From a bacterium (lineage in GTDB: Bacteria; UBA8248): a stretch of 33,605 nt of DNA. The notes below the pieces were generated by a model. That model did no database searches. It was not told the origin of the DNA and was given only the letters and a program-made list of their open reading frames with translations. Positions 7,257-15,757 of this stretch are shown here, in pieces; positions within the stretch are counted from its first letter, which is position 1; every line of letters begins with the position of its first letter. The DNA is taken from NCBI GenBank assembly GCA_022825065.1, contig JAJDYR010000018.1, forward strand, positions 1 to 33,605, in the 5' to 3' direction. The translations under genes and the position numbers were made by a program.

Positions 7257-8723
7257 ATGAGCAGCAGAACAGCCGTTGCCCTTGGCCTCGCGCTACTCAT
7301 GGTTGCCTGCGAGGCCGCCGTCGCCGAAGCGGGACGTCCCAGGGGACGTAGAAACCGCATCGTCACGGTTCAGGTGCAGAAAGTCGCGGTGGGCCGTCTG
7401 GGCAGGCGCGTGGCGGCCACGGGCACGCTCCTGGCCAGAAGCGAGGTGCGGCTCATGTCCCGCGTCGAGGGTCAGGCGCAGGAAGTCCTGGCTCGCGAGG
7501 GGGTGCGCGTCGAGAAGGGGCAGATACTTTCGCGACTTGATTCCACCATCAAACGAATCGACCTGAAGCTGGCCGAAAGCGAACTCGCCGCCGCGCGGGC
7601 GAACCTCGAAAAGCTGAAAGCCGGGAGCCGCCCCGAGGAAATCGCGGCCGCCGCAGCCGCGGTCACCCAGGCGGAGGCGACGCGCAAGCGAAGCGAGGCG
7701 GAAATCACCTCCGCCCTCGCCAGACAGGAAGAGGCGGAGGCCAATGCGCTCTCGCTGGGCGCTCTACATAAAACAGGCGTCATCAGTGCGCAGGAGTGGC
7801 GCAAGGTGACGACGGAGGCGAATCGCGCGCGCGCGAACGTGGCCGAGCGGAGGGCCCGCCTCGCCGAAGACGCCGCTCGGGTACGCGCCGCACAGGAGAG
7901 GCTCAAGCTGGTGAAAATCGGCGCGCGCGCCGAGGATCTGGCAATGGCGCGAGCGCAGGTGAGCCAGCGTCTGCAGCGCGTGAGGCGGCTCAAGGTGGAG
8001 CTTGAATACTTCACCGTCCGCGCGCCGATACCCGGCGTCGTCACCGAGAGAAGAGTCGAACCCGGTGACCTGGCGGTGAACCGGGCGCATCTGTTCACCA
8101 TCGCCCAGACGGACACGCTGCGCGCCCGGGTGCGCGTGAGCGAGCTGGATCTGCCGCTCATCAAAAGAGGCCAGGGCGCGCGGGTGGAGCTCGACGCCTA
8201 CCGGGGGCGCACGTTCTCGGGGAAGCTGACGCGGATTTTCCCGAGCGTGGACCCCAGTTCGCGCCAACTCATCGTGGAAGTGGACGTTCAAAACCCCGAT
8301 TCTTCCTTGAGGCCCGGCCTTCTCGCCCGCGTGAAGTTCGACCCGCTGCTGGGCAGGCGCGCGATCAACCTGCCGGTTCACGCCGTGATCTGGGACGGGG
8401 ATTTGCGCACGAAGACGGGCGCGGTCTTCGTCGTGAGGAGGTTGCAGGGAAGCGGCGGCGGAAGCGGCTCCGGACGAAGCGGCCCCGGCATGAGAGGCGG
8501 CTCGCGCGGGGGTGTGGCCGAAGCGAACGCGAGGGGCGCGGGGCGCGGCTCTCCTGGAGGACGCGGTCCGCGCTTCATGGCGGTGCGCCGCGAGGTGCGC
8601 CTCGGCGAGATGATCGACGGCCGCATCGAGATTCTTGAGGGTCTTCGCGTGGGCGAGCGGGTGGTTGTGAGCGCCACGACCCAGTTGCGGGACAGGCGGC
8701 CCATCCGGGTCGCGCGGCCCTGA
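7257..8723 (+). CDS. RND efflux periplasmic adaptor (membrane fusion protein)
   Basis: The 488-residue product starts with a signal peptide ending in a possible lipobox (ALLMVAC), suggesting a lipid-anchored periplasmic adaptor. It then shows the biotinyl-lipoyl half motif (ATGTLLARSEVRLMSRVEGQ, then VREGV-like REGVRVEKGQILSRLD), a long Ala/Glu/Arg-rich coiled-coil hairpin (about residues 105-245), the returning half motif (YFTVRAPIPGVVTERRVEPGD) and a beta-barrel domain. It couples the inner-membrane RND pump encoded 13 bases downstream to an outer-membrane channel, which is not in the window. A Gly/Arg/Ser-rich insert of about 45 residues (about 397-440) interrupts the C-terminal domain. 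The ATG at 7257 is chosen because the signal peptide begins there; the frame is open from a TTG at 7182. Confidence 0.88.
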   Translation: MSSRTAVALGLALLMVACEAAVAEAGRPRGRRNRIVTVQVQKVAVGRLGRRVAATGTLLARSEVRLMSRVEGQAQEVLAREGVRVEKGQILSRLDSTIKRIDLKLAESELAAARANLEKLKAGSRPEEIAAAAAAVTQAEATRKRSEAEITSALARQEEAEANALSLGALHKTGVISAQEWRKVTTEANRARANVAERRARLAEDAARVRAAQERLKLVKIGARAEDLAMARAQVSQRLQRVRRLKVELEYFTVRAPIPGVVTERRVEPGDLAVNRAHLFTIAQTDTLRARVRVSELDLPLIKRGQGARVELDAYRGRTFSGKLTRIFPSVDPSSRQLIVEVDVQNPDSSLRPGLLARVKFDPLLGRRAINLPVHAVIWDGDLRTKTGAVFVVRRLQGSGGGSGSGRSGPGMRGGSRGGVAEANARGAGRGSPGGRGPRFMAVRREVRLGEMIDGRIEILEGLRVGERVVVSATTQLRDRRPIRVARP

Positions 8724-8736
8724 GGAGGACGGCCTC

Positions 8737-11700
8737 ATGCTGAGCCGAAGCTGCATCCGAAGGCCCGTGGGAACCATCATGGGCGTCGTGTGCGCGCTGG
8801 TGCTCGGCTTTTTCGCGCTCACGCGGCTGCCTGTCGATTTTCTGCCCAGAATCGTCTATCCCCGGATTTTCATCGGCATCGATTTTGAGGGGGCCGACCC
8901 CAAGGTGGTCGAGGAGCAGGTCACTAAGGTGGTGGAGCGCGAGCTCGCGACCACGCAGGGGGTGGTGCGCATCTTCTCGATCAGCCGCGAGGGCGCCGCA
9001 CGCCTGTGGATGTTCTTCGACTTCGACCGCGACATCGATCTCGCGCTCCAGGACGCCATCACCAAGTTCAACGTCGCTAGAAGAAACCTGCCGCAGGAGA
9101 TACAGGATCAGCTGCAGAACACCCGAATCTTCAAGTCCGACCCGGCGCAGGTGCCCATCATCGAATACGCGCTGTCTTCCAAAACCCTCAAGGGGCCGCA
9201 GCTTCAGACCTGGGCGCGGAAGGTGCTCATCCCCCAGCTCATGACAGTCCCCGGCATCGCCTCTGTGGAGGCGTTCGGCGGCCAGGACGAAGAAGTGCAG
9301 GTCCTGGTCGACCTGCCGAGGATGCAGGGTCTGGGGCTCGACCTGCCCGCCGTCTTGAGAAGGATGCGCGCCGAGAACATGGACCTGGCCGCCGGACGGG
9401 TGAAGACCCCCCACCGGGAGTATTCGAGCCGGACGGCGGGCAAGCTCAAGAGCGCGGGTGAGCTTTCGCGCCTGATCTTCCCCACCAAGGACGGCCGCCG
9501 GGTCTATCTGCGCGATTTCGCAAAGGTTCAGGACGCCGGCAAGGAGAGGCGCATCTTCGTGTGGCTGAACGGCGATGAGAGCGTCAAGGTGGTGGCTTTG
9601 AAGCAGCCGGACGCGAACACGGTCTCCGTCGTGGACGGGTTGCGCGACAGGCTCGCCTTCCTGATGCGCTACGGCATCGTGCCGTCCGACGTCACCCTCG
9701 TTCCGATTTCGGATCAGAGTTTCTTCATACGGGCCTCGATCAGGAACGTCCTCTCCTCCGCCCTGGTAGGCGGCACTCTGGCGATACTGGTGGTGCTCTG
9801 CTTCCTGGGGAGCCTCAGGCGCACGCTCATTATCGGCCTGGCGATTCCGGTCGCTTCTGTATTCACGTTCTTCCTCATGTGGGTACTGGGCTTCACCTTC
9901 AATATATTCAGCCTGGGCGGCGTGGCGCTCGGCGTGGGTATGCTCGTGGACAACGCCATCGTCATGCTCGAGAATATTTCGCGTCATCAGGCGGAAGGGG
10001 ACGATCCCGTGGAGGCGGCGGAGCGCGGCTCCGCCGAGGTGGAGAGCGCCATGGTGGCCTCCACGCTGACGAACGTGGCCGCCGTGATGCCGTTTCTGCT
10101 GGTATCGGGCTATGTGGCGCTCCTGTTCCGCGAGTTGATACTCACCATCACCCTGGCGTTCATATGCAGCCTCGCGGTCGGCCTCACGGTCGTGGCCATG
10201 CTCTCCGCCCGGCTCCTGCAAATTCCGATGAGAAGCGGCTTCAACCGTTTTCCGCTCTTCCGCCTTTTCATCTGGTTCGTCGGCCTCGCCAACCGGCTCT
10301 ACCGCTTTCTTTTGAGGCCGGTTCTCACCCTCCGCTGGGTGGTCATCATCCTCGCCCTGGCCGTCTGCGCGAGCAGCTACACGCTCATCGGCAAACTGGG
10401 CAACGAACTCCTGCCCCAGGTGGACGACGGGCGCATCTCGGTGGACATCCGCTTCTCACCGGGCGGCACCCTCGAATACACCAAACAGGTGACGCGCGAG
10501 ATCCACGACATGCTCGTGCGCGACCCCGCCGTCGACAAGGTGTTCGCTACGGCGGGCGGGCGTCTTTTCGGGCGGAATTTCTCGCCCTCCGCCTCCCGGG
10601 GGAGAATCGATGTGACGCTCAAAGACGGCGTGAGCGTGTTCGGATACCTCAGAGAACTGAGGCCCCGGCTCGCGCGGATGACGTATCCGGACGCTCGGAT
10701 TTACGCCTTCAAGAGCCGGGTGCGCGGCCTTCGCACTTCCAACACCCGGCACAACAAGAGTTTTTCTCTGGGTGTCCGGGGAGAGGAACTGACCACGCTC
10801 AACCGCATCGCGGAAGAAGTCGTCGAGAAGCTCCAGGGGGTGGAGGGGCTTCACAACGTGCAGATGACCGAGGACAGGCCCCGGCCCGAGTTCCGCATAC
10901 AGGTGAACAGGGAGCGCGCGGCGGAGCTTGGTCTCTCCGTCGAGGACGTGGGCGACACCGTGGCCACGGCTGTCGACGGCTCCATCGCCACGTTCATCAA
11001 CCGGGTGGATACGCGCGTGCCGGTGCGGGTCAAGTTCTCGGACACCGAGATCAAGAGCGAGCAGGATCTGGCGCACCTGCCCCTGTTTCCCCAGAACCGG
11101 AACGGACGTTCCACGCGCTTGCACCACGTGGCGCAGATTCGCTACGGGCAGGGCAGTTCGGTGATTCCCCGCACGGACCAGAACCGCCTCATCCAGATAA
11201 CGGGCGACATCCAGGGCCGCTCTCTGGGCGAAGTGGGAGCGGACGTGCGTGCGCGCCTGAAAGACGTCAACGTGCCGAGGGGCTACTTCATCCTGCCCGG
11301 CGAGGATGAGGAGAACCTGAAGAAATCGAACCGCGAGCTTTTCATCCTGGCGCTTCTCGCCATTTTCCTGGTCTACACGGTGCTGGCCGTTCAGTACGAC
11401 TCGCTCGTAAACCCCCTGGTCATCATCTTCGCCGTGCCGCCCGCGCTCACCGGCGCGCTCGTGGGTCTCTACCTCACCGGCACCCCCTTCGGCTCGACGG
11501 TGCTCATCGGCGTCATCCTGCTCGTGGGCATCGTGGTGAACAACTCCATCGTGATGATCGACTACGTCGAACGCCTGAGAGAACGGGGGATGGAGATACG
11601 AGAGGCCATCATCGAGGGGGCGTCGACGAGGCTGCGCCCGATTCTCATGACCACGCTCACCACCATCATCGCGCTGACCCCCCTGGCGAGCGGCTGGGGG

Positions 11701-11877
11701 AAGGGATCGGAAATGCTCAAGCCTTTGGGGCTGGTCGTGTTAAGCGGGCTTTCGCTCTCCACCCTGTTCACGCTCTTCCTCGTGCCGTGCATCTATCTCG
11801 CGGCCCAGAATTTCGTACGGAGCTTGAGGCGCGCCGTGGGCCTTCGCGAGACCAAATACACCGCCCCCGCCGCATAG
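8737..11877 (+). CDS. RND family efflux pump, inner-membrane permease (AcrB/HAE-like)
   Basis: The 1046-residue length and duplicated architecture (TM1, large periplasmic loop, TM2-6, then TM7, second loop, TM8-12) fit an AcrB-type proton-driven efflux pump. TM4 contains GVALGVGMLVDNAIVMLENI; it has a single Asp followed by Asn, where AcrB has two Asp, a variant common outside the classical AcrB group. TM10 contains GIVVNNSIVMIDYVERLRERG. The N-terminus (RRPVGTIMG, then LPVDFLP) is typical. It is translated just after its adaptor (13 bases apart), forming a two-gene export operon with no outer-membrane component encoded. Substrate cannot be read from sequence; the neighbours give no clue. Confidence 0.93.
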   Translation: MLSRSCIRRPVGTIMGVVCALVLGFFALTRLPVDFLPRIVYPRIFIGIDFEGADPKVVEEQVTKVVERELATTQGVVRIFSISREGAARLWMFFDFDRDIDLALQDAITKFNVARRNLPQEIQDQLQNTRIFKSDPAQVPIIEYALSSKTLKGPQLQTWARKVLIPQLMTVPGIASVEAFGGQDEEVQVLVDLPRMQGLGLDLPAVLRRMRAENMDLAAGRVKTPHREYSSRTAGKLKSAGELSRLIFPTKDGRRVYLRDFAKVQDAGKERRIFVWLNGDESVKVVALKQPDANTVSVVDGLRDRLAFLMRYGIVPSDVTLVPISDQSFFIRASIRNVLSSALVGGTLAILVVLCFLGSLRRTLIIGLAIPVASVFTFFLMWVLGFTFNIFSLGGVALGVGMLVDNAIVMLENISRHQAEGDDPVEAAERGSAEVESAMVASTLTNVAAVMPFLLVSGYVALLFRELILTITLAFICSLAVGLTVVAMLSARLLQIPMRSGFNRFPLFRLFIWFVGLANRLYRFLLRPVLTLRWVVIILALAVCASSYTLIGKLGNELLPQVDDGRISVDIRFSPGGTLEYTKQVTREIHDMLVRDPAVDKVFATAGGRLFGRNFSPSASRGRIDVTLKDGVSVFGYLRELRPRLARMTYPDARIYAFKSRVRGLRTSNTRHNKSFSLGVRGEELTTLNRIAEEVVEKLQGVEGLHNVQMTEDRPRPEFRIQVNRERAAELGLSVEDVGDTVATAVDGSIATFINRVDTRVPVRVKFSDTEIKSEQDLAHLPLFPQNRNGRSTRLHHVAQIRYGQGSSVIPRTDQNRLIQITGDIQGRSLGEVGADVRARLKDVNVPRGYFILPGEDEENLKKSNRELFILALLAIFLVYTVLAVQYDSLVNPLVIIFAVPPALTGALVGLYLTGTPFGSTVLIGVILLVGIVVNNSIVMIDYVERLRERGMEIREAIIEGASTRLRPILMTTLTTIIALTPLASGWGKGSEMLKPLGLVVLSGLSLSTLFTLFLVPCIYLAAQNFVRSLRRAVGLRETKYTAPAA

Positions 11878-11960
11878 GTCTTCCTCTCTGGCTTTGGGCG
11901 TGAAATCTTCGTAGTATCCTCTGCACCTGGCAAGTCATTCGCATTCGATAGGGAGAGAGC

Positions 11961-12689
<729 letters not shown>

Positions 12690-12694
12690 GCGAA

Positions 12695-13297
12695 ATGAAG
12701 ATCGTTCTTGCGAGCGGGAATCCCGGCAAGGCGCGCGAGGTGCGCGCCGCCCTCGAGGGGATGGACGTCGAACTCCTTCTCCCCGCTGAAGCGGGTTTTG
12801 AATTCGAAGTTGAGGAAACCGGCTCCACGTATGCGGAAAACGCGCTTATCAAGGCGCGGGCGGCGTGCGAGGCGAGCGGCCTTCCCGCCCTCGCCGACGA
12901 TTCCGGCGTGGAGGTGGATGCGCTGCCCGGCGAGCTTGGCGTTCGCTCCGCCCGCTTCGGCGGTGATGGGCTGGACGATTCGGGGCGCAACGCGCTCCTG
13001 CTCGACAGGATGCGCGAGGTGCCCGATGCCGGGCGCGGCGCGCGCTATGTTTGCGTGCTGGCTTATCTGAAGCCGGATGGCTGGTTCGGTTTTTTCGAGG
13101 GCGCGCTGCACGGGCGGATACTGCGCGCTCCGCAGGGGGAGGGCGGATTCGGCTACGACCCGCTCATGTATCTGCCCGAGCACGGCTGCTCCGTCTCGGA
13201 GCTTCCGCTCGGGGTCAAAAACCGCATCAGCCACCGGGGAATCGCGCTCGCGGAATTCCGGGAGTGGCTGGCCCGTGAGGCGGCGGATGGTTCATAA
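12695..13297 (+). CDS. rdgB: XTP/dITP diphosphatase (HAM1/RdgB family)
   Basis: The 200-residue product is a full-length house-cleaning nucleotide pyrophosphatase that hydrolyses XTP, dITP and ITP to monophosphates. Visible motifs: the N-terminal SGNPGKAREV nucleotide-binding motif, the ENALIKARAA helix, ALADDSGVEVDALPGELGVRSARFGG, GEGGFGYDPLMY and the C-terminal NRISHRGIAL. The ATG at 12695 lies five bases after the rph stop; the longer open frame upstream is only the shadow of rph. It acts in the cytoplasm to keep non-canonical purines out of DNA. Confidence 0.95.
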   Translation: MKIVLASGNPGKAREVRAALEGMDVELLLPAEAGFEFEVEETGSTYAENALIKARAACEASGLPALADDSGVEVDALPGELGVRSARFGGDGLDDSGRNALLLDRMREVPDAGRGARYVCVLAYLKPDGWFGFFEGALHGRILRAPQGEGGFGYDPLMYLPEHGCSVSELPLGVKNRISHRGIALAEFREWLAREAADGS

Positions 13298-13406
13298 TAG
13301 GGGAAATTTATGCGGATTCGGCTGTGGGCCGCTGAGCGGTGAGCATGGCCGGTGATGAAGGCTTTGTCATGATTTCTCAGGTTGCAAGCGATAGGAGAGT
13401 TCGAGT

Positions 13407-14084
13407 ATGTCCAGAATTGAAATGATTCAGCCCGAGGAAGCGGACGCCGACGTGGCCCGCTTCTATGAGGCGACCACCGCCATGCTCGGCCGCGTGCCGC
13501 ATTCGATGCGGGTGCTGGCCAAGACCCCCCACGTCGCCAAGGCCATGCTGCCCTTCGTGGCGACGCTCCAGCGCGAGGGCGGCGGCAGCCTGCTCAAGAC
13601 CAAGGTGAAGGAGATGGTGGTCATCAAGACGAGCCATCTCAACGGGTGCGCCTACTGATACGCGCACAACACGTCGCTTGGTCAAGCGGCCGGCATCAGC
13701 CCCGAGCAGGTGGAAGTCATCGGCACCGACGGCTACATGGAATCGGATTTGTTCACCCCGCGCGAGAAGGCGGCCATCCTGTGGGCCGAACACGTGACGC
13801 TCAACACCGCGCGCTCCAGAGACGACGTGTTCGAGGAGGTACGCAAGCACTTCTCCGAAGCCGAGATCGTCGAACTCACGATGGTGAGCGGGCTGTTCAA
13901 CCTCTTCAACCGCTACATGGATTCGCTCGGCATCCCGCTCGAAGAGCAGCGGGAGGTCGACAAGATCAAGAAATCCCTCCACCTGGACGGCGGGAAGGTC
14001 AAGACCTACTACAAGACGATGGTCGACCACTGGCCGGAGGAATACCCCGAACCCGACGCCCTGGACCCGAACAGGAGCGGCTGA
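13407..14084 (+). CDS. AhpD/CMD-family selenoprotein (in-frame UGA read as Sec)
   Basis: Two consecutive open stretches in one frame, 13407-13655 and 13659-14084, are split only by TGA at 13656-13658. Read through, they give a 225-residue alkylhydroperoxidase D/carboxymuconolactone decarboxylase-family protein (peroxidase-related type). The TGA is codon 84 and lies in NGCAY-U-YAHNTSLGQAAG: C81-x-x-U84-x-x-H87. In the family this is C-x-x-C-x-x-H, the redox-active centre, so the UGA replaces exactly the second catalytic Cys. The rest (ILWAEHVT, LTMVSGLFNLFNRYMDSLGIP) is typical of the family and undamaged. A SECIS-like hairpin follows at 13673-13690. The ATG is preceded by AGGAG. It probably reduces peroxides or acts as a thiol/selenol oxidoreductase. 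Standard gene callers would split or truncate it. The alternative, a nonsense mutation, is less likely. Confidence 0.85.
13673..13690 (+). promoter_or_regulatory. Bacterial SECIS-like hairpin
   Basis: Directly downstream of the in-frame TGA is a stem of seven pairs (GTCGCTT with AAGCGGC, one G-U pair) closed by a four-base loop GGTC (13680-13683). The loop starts 21 bases after the TGA. In E. coli fdhF, the SelB-binding hairpin also carries a GGUC loop, about 18 bases after the UGA. Bacterial SECIS elements lie within the coding frame at such distances. What is seen is the stem, loop and spacing; SelB binding is inference. Confidence 0.75.
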
Positions 14085-14105
14085 ACCACGCTGCAGAACG
14101 TTACT

Positions 14106-14134
14106 GCCCCGGGGCATCGGCTCCGGGGCGGTTT
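14106..14134 (+). terminator. Rho-independent terminator after the AhpD-like gene
   Basis: GCCCCGG at 14106-14112 pairs perfectly with CCGGGGC at 14123-14129 over a ten-base loop, followed by GGTTTT. It lies 22 bases after the stop of the selenoprotein gene, where transcription of that unit should end, which also supports 14084 as the real 3' end. Confidence 0.75.
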
Positions 14135-14274
14135 TCGTTGGGGGCTGCCGCATTCCGTTGTACGGGTTTCAGTTTCACTCCTTCCGGCGCACCGGTGGAA
14201 ATGATCCGCTCGAATCGTCCATAATATGAGGTGTTCGCCGCTGAATACGACCTCTTGAATCCTGAGGTTTCAGG

Positions 14275-14739
14275 ATGAAGCGCATCGTCTGTGTCATCGC
14301 AGTGCTCGCCACTTGTGTTTCCGCTGCGGCGGAGACGAACGTGGAAAGCGTGTTCAAATGCCGGGTGAGCTACACCATCCTGAACGGCTACAAGGTCGAG
14401 CAGAACGTGCGTATCACGATTCCGGCCGACAAGCGCGATCTGGCCGTCTGGTTGGTGGAGCGCAAAAAGGGCGAGTTCAAGAAGCTGGCCTACCCCATCG
14501 GCGGCGAGGGGGAACTCCTCATTTCGCGGCCCTTCAACAAGGAAAAATACGCCACCTATCCCTTCATCCTCACCTGGCAGCCCTTCGGACGTTTTCGCCT
14601 CACGGGGTTTTTCCTGTCGAGAAGGTATTCCCACACCGTCGTCGTACGTGACGAAAAGGAAAAGAGAATCATTGAGATTTTCCCCGCATTCCCGGCCCAC
14701 ATCGCCACCAAGATCGCGCGCGGGGAATGCGAGAAGTAG
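14275..14739 (+). CDS. Small secreted or periplasmic protein of unknown function
   Basis: I do not recognise the family. The 154-residue product begins with a clear signal peptide (MKRIVCVIAVLATCVSAAAE), predicting export by Sec. The mature part is about 130 residues, with alternating hydrophobic and polar residues suggesting beta structure, and many Lys and Arg residues (VERKKGEFKKLAYP). It ends in a conserved-looking segment, RIIEIFPAFPAHIATKIARGECE. A divergent copy of that last segment occurs at 15426-15563 beyond the higBA cassette, so the gene belongs to a locally duplicated family. No metal-binding or catalytic motif is apparent. It stands alone, after the terminator of the AhpD-like gene. 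Confidence 0.75.
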   Translation: MKRIVCVIAVLATCVSAAAETNVESVFKCRVSYTILNGYKVEQNVRITIPADKRDLAVWLVERKKGEFKKLAYPIGGEGELLISRPFNKEKYATYPFILTWQPFGRFRLTGFFLSRRYSHTVVVRDEKEKRIIEIFPAFPAHIATKIARGECEK

Positions 14740-14770
14740 GATTCATCTGGAGGTTTTAGTGTATTTACCC

Positions 14771-14798
14771 TTGACGTCCAGCGTCAATTATCTATAAT
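14771..14798 (+). promoter_or_regulatory. higBA promoter with palindromic operator
   Basis: A strong promoter is visible: TTGACG (14771-14776), a 16-base spacer, and TATAAT (14793-14798). The -35 box is the left arm of an inverted repeat, TTGACG-tccag-CGTCAA (14771-14787), so a repressor bound there would block RNA polymerase. Such autoregulation by the antitoxin is the rule in HigBA systems. The higB ATG starts only nine bases after the -10 box, so the transcript would be nearly or fully leaderless. Confidence 0.72.
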
Positions 14799-14806
14799 GA
14801 GGCGCT

Positions 14807-15094
14807 ATGATCCTTGATTATCGGGACAGGAAAACAGAGCGATTCGCCAGTGGGAGGTTCGTGAGGGACTTTCATGGATTTGAGCAGCAAGCTACGAAAC
14901 GCCTTTCGATTCTAAACGCGGCACCTTCCCTTGAGACGTTAAGGGCCTTACCGAGCAATAGATTGGAGGCGCTCAGTGGAAGTCGGAAAGGACAGTACTC
15001 TATCCGAATCAACTTGCAATGGCGGATATGCTTCGAATGGCCAGATGGAACCTCGGGGCCGAGTAGAGTCGAGATTGTCGACTATCATTCATGA
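14807..15094 (+). CDS. higB: HigB-type (RelE/ParE superfamily) toxin
   Basis: The 95-residue product is a RelE/ParE-superfamily toxin of the HigB plasmid-maintenance type: YRDRKTERFASG near the start, RLSILNAAPSLETLRALPSNRLEALSGSRKGQYSIRINLQWRICF in the middle with its Arg-rich, His/Arg-based RNase surface, and a C-terminal IVDYHS ending. In this family the toxin cleaves mRNA in translating ribosomes. It precedes the antitoxin gene, the reversed order typical of higBA, and the two overlap by four bases (ATGA). The sequence has no frameshift and the expected residues are kept, so the toxin looks functional. Confidence 0.9.
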   Translation: MILDYRDRKTERFASGRFVRDFHGFEQQATKRLSILNAAPSLETLRALPSNRLEALSGSRKGQYSIRINLQWRICFEWPDGTSGPSRVEIVDYHS

Positions 15095-15426
15095 GGGGAG
15101 AAAAACAAGTGCTCAAGCGAGCCGTTCATCCCGGCGAGATTTTGAAGGACGAACTGGCGGAACTCGGCGTGACGCCCACCGAATTCGCGCGCCAGATTGA
15201 GGTGCCGCCCAACCGGGTGAGCCAGATCATCAACGGCAAGAGATCGGTCACCGGCGATACGGCCTTGCGCTTCGGCCACTGGTTCGGCGTCGAGCCCGAG
15301 TTCTGGCTCAACTTACAGGCGCACATCGAACTCGTCCGCGCCGAGGAAGAATCGGGCGACCATATCCGCCTTCTGCCCACGAGGGAGAACCCACCGCCTC
15401 GGGCCGCATTGCCGGATGCGATGTAG
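15091..15426 (+). CDS. higA: HigA-type antitoxin with XRE helix-turn-helix
   Basis: The 111-residue product is a HigA antitoxin: HPGEILKDELAELGVTPTEFARQIEVPPNRVSQIINGKRSVTGDTALRFGHWFGVEPEFWLNLQ is the classic XRE/VapI-like DNA-binding domain. It should neutralise HigB and repress the operon through the palindrome at 14771-14787. The ATG overlaps the higB stop. A Pro-rich C-terminal tail (RENPPPRAALPDAM) ends just where a fragment related to the 14275 gene begins, marking the right edge of the cassette. Confidence 0.92.
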   Translation: MRGEKQVLKRAVHPGEILKDELAELGVTPTEFARQIEVPPNRVSQIINGKRSVTGDTALRFGHWFGVEPEFWLNLQAHIELVRAEEESGDHIRLLPTRENPPPRAALPDAM

Positions 15427-15563
15427 ACGAGAAGGAGAAGAGAGTCGTCAGAATTTTCCCCGCATTCCCGGCCCATATCGTCACCAAGATTATGCGCGGG
15501 GAGTGCGAGAAGCAGGGGCGAGCCCTTGCCGACTGCGGGCACGTCTATCCGGTTATAGAGTAG
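15426..15563 (+). pseudogene. Truncated copy of the 3' end of the 14275-14739 gene
   Basis: From 15426 the sequence codes DEKEKRVVRIFPAFPAHIV and then TKIMRGECEK, matching the last 29 codons of the upstream secreted-protein gene at 24 residues and at 73 of 87 bases by my count. It continues for 16 more codons to a TAG at 15561-15563. There is no start or upstream part. Several differences are synonymous, so the piece comes from a diverged paralogue or donor allele rather than a fresh copy. The higBA cassette lies exactly between the two copies. Confidence 0.75.
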
Positions 15564-15601
15564 GTGGAATATACCCGTCGGCAGCGTGCTGTCGGCTCAA
15601 G

Positions 15602-15624
15602 GGCCACTCTTCGGAGCGGCCTTT
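15602..15624 (+). terminator. Rho-independent terminator downstream of higBA
   Basis: GGCCACTC (15602-15609) pairs with GAGCGGCC (15614-15621) apart from one A-C mismatch, capped by a UUCG tetraloop and followed by TTTGCTCTTT. It should end transcription from the higBA promoter before the hipBA module. Confidence 0.65.
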
Positions 15625-15702
15625 GCTCTTTGTGCTCTACGAAAGCGTATCGAATAAAATTATTCATTGTTTTATCTGTTGAGTCTTGAATTCAGCCTGA
15701 TA

Positions 15703-15745
15703 TTGATATATAAAAATATATTATTATTATGTTTTAATATATCAA
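15703..15745 (+). promoter_or_regulatory. hipBA promoter bracketed by an inverted repeat
   Basis: In a very AT-rich stretch, TTGATA (15703-15708) and TATTAT (15725-15730), 16 bases apart, form a good promoter. The arms TTGATATAT (15703-15711) and ATATATCAA (15737-15745) are perfect inverted repeats 25 bases apart; the left one covers the -35 box and the right one the probable transcription start. An AAAAGGA ribosome-binding site (15744-15750) precedes the ATG at 15758 at proper distance. The repeat is the likely operator for the HipB-like repressor. Confidence 0.65.
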
Positions 15746-15757
15746 AAGGAATTAAAT

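Noticed and set aside
8575..10221. 548-codon minus-strand frame opposite the RND pump
   Set aside because: Composition is typical of a shadow frame and the plus strand encodes an unmistakable RND transporter.
13656..13658. Reading the TGA as a true stop that makes the AhpD-like gene two ORFs or a pseudogene
   Set aside because: The TGA stands at the catalytic Cys codon, the frame and motifs continue without damage, and a SECIS-like hairpin follows.
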